Positions 6,248-6,589 of a stretch of DNA of 6,589 nt are shown piece after piece. Position 1 is the stretch's first letter; every line of letters starts with the position of its first letter. Under the pieces are notes generated by a model. It was not told where the DNA came from. It made no database searches and saw only the letters and a program-made list of their open reading frames with translations. The stretch comes from Planctomycetota bacterium (GTDB lineage Bacteria > Planctomycetota > Planctomycetia > Planctomycetales > Planctomycetaceae), in NCBI GenBank assembly GCA_003669575.1, contig QWOR01000139.1, positions 1 through 6,589 on the forward strand, read 5' to 3'. Made by a program: the position numbers and the translations under genes.

Positions 6248-6370
6248 ATGTCCAAAGGCCGTCCAATGGTTCGCCAGCCCGCGTCTAAGCTGCCCAATAT
6301 GCAGAAGAAGCACCTGCAACAGCTGCAGCAGAAATCTCAGCTCCAGCAGACCCAGCGGCGAGGTAAGTAG
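6248..6370 (+). CDS. Small Gln/Lys/Arg-rich basic protein, function unknown
   Basis: ATG at 6248 to TAG at 6368-6370 gives 40 residues. About ten are Gln and ten Lys or Arg, with no Asp or Glu. GGAG (6237-6240) stands 7 bases before the ATG, the best ribosome binding site on the forward strand of the window, which argues for real translation. Residues 1-17 (MSKGRPMVRQPASKLPN) carry three prolines; residues 18-36 (MQKKHLQQLQQKSQLQQTQ) form a likely amphipathic helix with Leu23, Leu26 and Leu32. It lies 20 bases after the phosphatase gene and is probably in the same transcript. The strong charge and helical tail suggest binding to nucleic acid, ribosome or an acidic partner, but I do not recognise a family. 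In its own frame the reading frame is open far upstream (from about 5921), which is a shadow of the phosphatase gene. Confidence 0.65.
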   Translation: MSKGRPMVRQPASKLPNMQKKHLQQLQQKSQLQQTQRRGK

Positions 6371-6440
6371 CTGTCAGTGAATCAGTTATGGACTCTCTTG
6401 ACGCCATCCACTGAAAGCCGCCCTCTCGCCGTGGAAGAAC

Positions 6441-6458
6441 CGGGACGTAGCGGTCCCG
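6441..6458 (+). terminator. Stem-loop after the small gene, possible weak terminator
   Basis: CGGGAC (6441-6446) and GTCCCG (6453-6458) pair perfectly around a 6-base loop. It lies 70 bases after the last stop of the cluster and 15 bases before the next promoter. No T-tract follows, so it may instead be an operator or transcript-end structure. Confidence 0.35.
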
Positions 6459-6473
6459 ATCCGAAGCAAGACG

Positions 6474-6502
6474 TTGACCCCCTTGCCGGGCCGACCTATA
6501 CT
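6474..6502 (+). promoter_or_regulatory. Near-consensus housekeeping sigma factor promoter
   Basis: The -35 is TTGACC (6474-6479; 5 of 6) and the -10 is TATACT (6497-6502; 5 of 6), with exactly 17 bases between. Transcription should begin near 6509 and run right, into a gene beyond the window. This is the most convincing promoter in the window. Confidence 0.75.
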
Positions 6503-6589
6503 CGCCTGCTTGAGGTCGCCTGAGCCCCTGTGTCCACATGAAGTTGTGTTGAATCACGGGCGACATTCTGCTGCCGTCGCTGGGCGATC

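Larger units (their letters stand above)
6371..6589. other. Right-hand intergenic region
   Basis: After the small gene, 219 bases run to the edge without a supported gene. They hold a hairpin at 6441-6458, a strong promoter at 6474-6502, and a tiny ATG frame (MKLC, 6538-6552). Beyond 6552 two forward frames stay open to the edge (one reads ITGDILLPSLGD from 6553), but none has a credible start. A weak dyad (TCAGTG 6374-6379 with CACTGA 6409-6414) lies near the left end. Confidence 0.5.

Noticed and set aside
6398..6426. TTGACG at 6398 as a second promoter in the right intergenic region.
   Set aside because: At 17 bases spacing the -10 position reads CCCTCT, which is nothing like TATAAT.
6285..6566. 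A 93-codon reverse frame at the right end.
   Set aside because: It is antisense to the small gene and covers the strong forward promoter; no ribosome binding site or domain was seen.

Overview
The window looks like chromosomal DNA from a planctomycete, probably of the Planctomyces/Gimesia/Rubinisphaera kind. I infer this from moderately high GC, a family-wide N-terminal CxxC...CxxC zinc ribbon fused to a membrane protein, a secreted PhoPQ-related alpha/beta hydrolase, sparse Shine-Dalgarno use, and GC-rich palindromic intergenic DNA. The assignment rests on gene content and style, not on a database match. No phage, transposase, CRISPR array, rRNA or tRNA was seen.

Layout. (1) Bases 1-79 hold the last codons of an unidentified forward gene, followed by acpS (126-521), the phosphopantetheinyl transferase that activates acyl carrier protein. 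A perfect 12-bp hairpin (537-566) closes this unit. (2) A NupC/CNT-type nucleoside transporter (597-1868) begins only 30 bases after that hairpin. (3) A reverse-strand gene (3477-2002) encodes a secreted PhoPQ-activated pathogenicity-related (PqaA-like) hydrolase. It converges on nupC, and a second perfect 12-bp hairpin (1947-1975) lies between the two stops. (4) Bases 3478-3846 are a divergent intergenic region with candidate promoters and a compound GC-rich palindrome (3691-3739) resembling a REP element. (5) A tight forward cluster follows: a zinc-ribbon/PrsW-type intramembrane protease (3847-5364), an inositol-monophosphatase-superfamily phosphatase closest to HisN (5394-6227), and a 40-residue Gln/Lys/Arg-rich protein (6248-6370) with a strong ribosome binding site. 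(6) Bases 6371-6589 are non-coding, with a hairpin and a near-consensus housekeeping promoter (6474-6502) pointing at a gene beyond the right edge.

Most genes are recognisable housekeeping or enzyme families (lipid cofactor loading, nucleoside uptake, sugar-phosphate or histidinol-phosphate hydrolysis). The less explained parts are the zinc-ribbon-PrsW fusion, the tiny all-cationic protein at the end of its cluster, and the intergenic palindrome. I see no defence system or other elaborate new system here.
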